DNA of 14,709 nucleotides from Cellvibrionaceae bacterium (lineage in GTDB: Bacteria > Pseudomonadota > Gammaproteobacteria > Pseudomonadales > Cellvibrionaceae). Position numbers and translations under genes: made by a program. The stretch's first letter is position 1; every line of letters begins with the position of its first letter. Where the stretch lies: NCBI GenBank assembly GCA_030597965.1, contig JAUVQU010000038.1, positions 1 through 14,709 on the forward strand, in the 5' to 3' direction. The notes beneath the pieces were generated by a model, which saw only the letters and a program-made list of their open reading frames with translations, was not told where the DNA came from and did no database searches. This document shows, one piece after another, positions 14,498 through 14,709 of this stretch.

Positions 14498-14709
14498 ATG
14501 TCTGATAACAAGCCAACACTGGCCGATTGGGAAGCCCTGGCCACCAAGCAAACCAAAGGTATAACACCTGAAGAACTGACTTGGCATACCCCGGAAGGGA
14601 TCAACATCAAGCCACTTTACACCAAGGCTGATACCGAAAATCTAGAGTTCGCCAATACATTGCCGGGCATGGCCCCCTACGTCCGTGGCCCTCAGGCCAC
14701 TATGTACGC
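14498..14709 (+). CDS. scpA: Methylmalonyl-CoA mutase, N-terminal part
   Basis: This adenosylcobalamin enzyme rearranges (2R)-methylmalonyl-CoA to succinyl-CoA, feeding the TCA cycle. Only the first 70 or so residues are in the window. They include WHTPEGINIKPLYTKAD and LPGMAPYVRGPQATMY, which match the highly conserved entrance to the mutase barrel (TPEGIxIKPLYT, LPGxxPxVRGPxxTMY). The ATG at 14498 has AAGAGAG six bases upstream. The gene runs off the right edge, so the cobalamin domain (DxHxxG) cannot be checked. It closes a carboxylase, epimerase, mutase series in one direction, so a common operon is likely. The 113 bp gap before it leaves room for an internal promoter. Confidence 0.94.
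   Translation, partial: MSDNKPTLADWEALATKQTKGITPEELTWHTPEGINIKPLYTKADTENLEFANTLPGMAPYVRGPQATMY

Overview
The window looks like a chromosomal segment of a Gram-negative gammaproteobacterium, probably a marine or environmental heterotroph. The evidence is lipid A/KDO biosynthesis genes, an ExbB/ExbD pair, a type V autotransporter, and the gammaproteobacterial order comEC-exbB-exbD-lpxK-kdsB. Base composition is moderate. I cannot name the genus.

Region 1 (1-5056, all minus strand) is an envelope cluster read comEC, exbB, exbD, lpxK, kdsB. ComEC is the inner-membrane DNA channel. ExbB/ExbD form a proton-driven motor. LpxK phosphorylates lipid A and KdsB activates KDO. The kdsB gene runs off the left edge. 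The last four genes are tightly packed (10 to 34 bp gaps). A 163 bp gap separates comEC from exbB.

Region 2 (5147-6781, plus strand) holds a small flavodoxin-fold protein and an AraC-family regulator. Between them lies a decaying tandem repeat of about 41 bp that begins inside the last codons of the flavodoxin gene. A strong bidirectional terminator ends this block and also serves the convergent gene. Region 3 (6863-8722, minus strand) is one secreted GDSL esterase/lipase with an autotransporter barrel. A 538 bp gene-free region follows. It carries palindromes, an inverted repeat and a good sigma70-like promoter.

Region 4 (9261-14709, plus strand) is the most interesting part. It encodes a carboxyltransferase subunit, a highly divergent 948-residue biotin carboxylase/biotin carrier protein, methylmalonyl-CoA epimerase, and the start of methylmalonyl-CoA mutase. 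Read together this is a complete propionyl-CoA to succinyl-CoA route, used for odd-chain fatty acids, branched amino acids or propionate. The biotin carboxylase differs from textbook enzymes at several motifs and carries large insertions. The carboxyltransferase has an unusual residue where acyl-CoA specificity is usually set. Two intergenic hairpins, one with a perfect 21 bp stem, divide the operon. I see no phage, insertion sequence, CRISPR, tRNA or rRNA.
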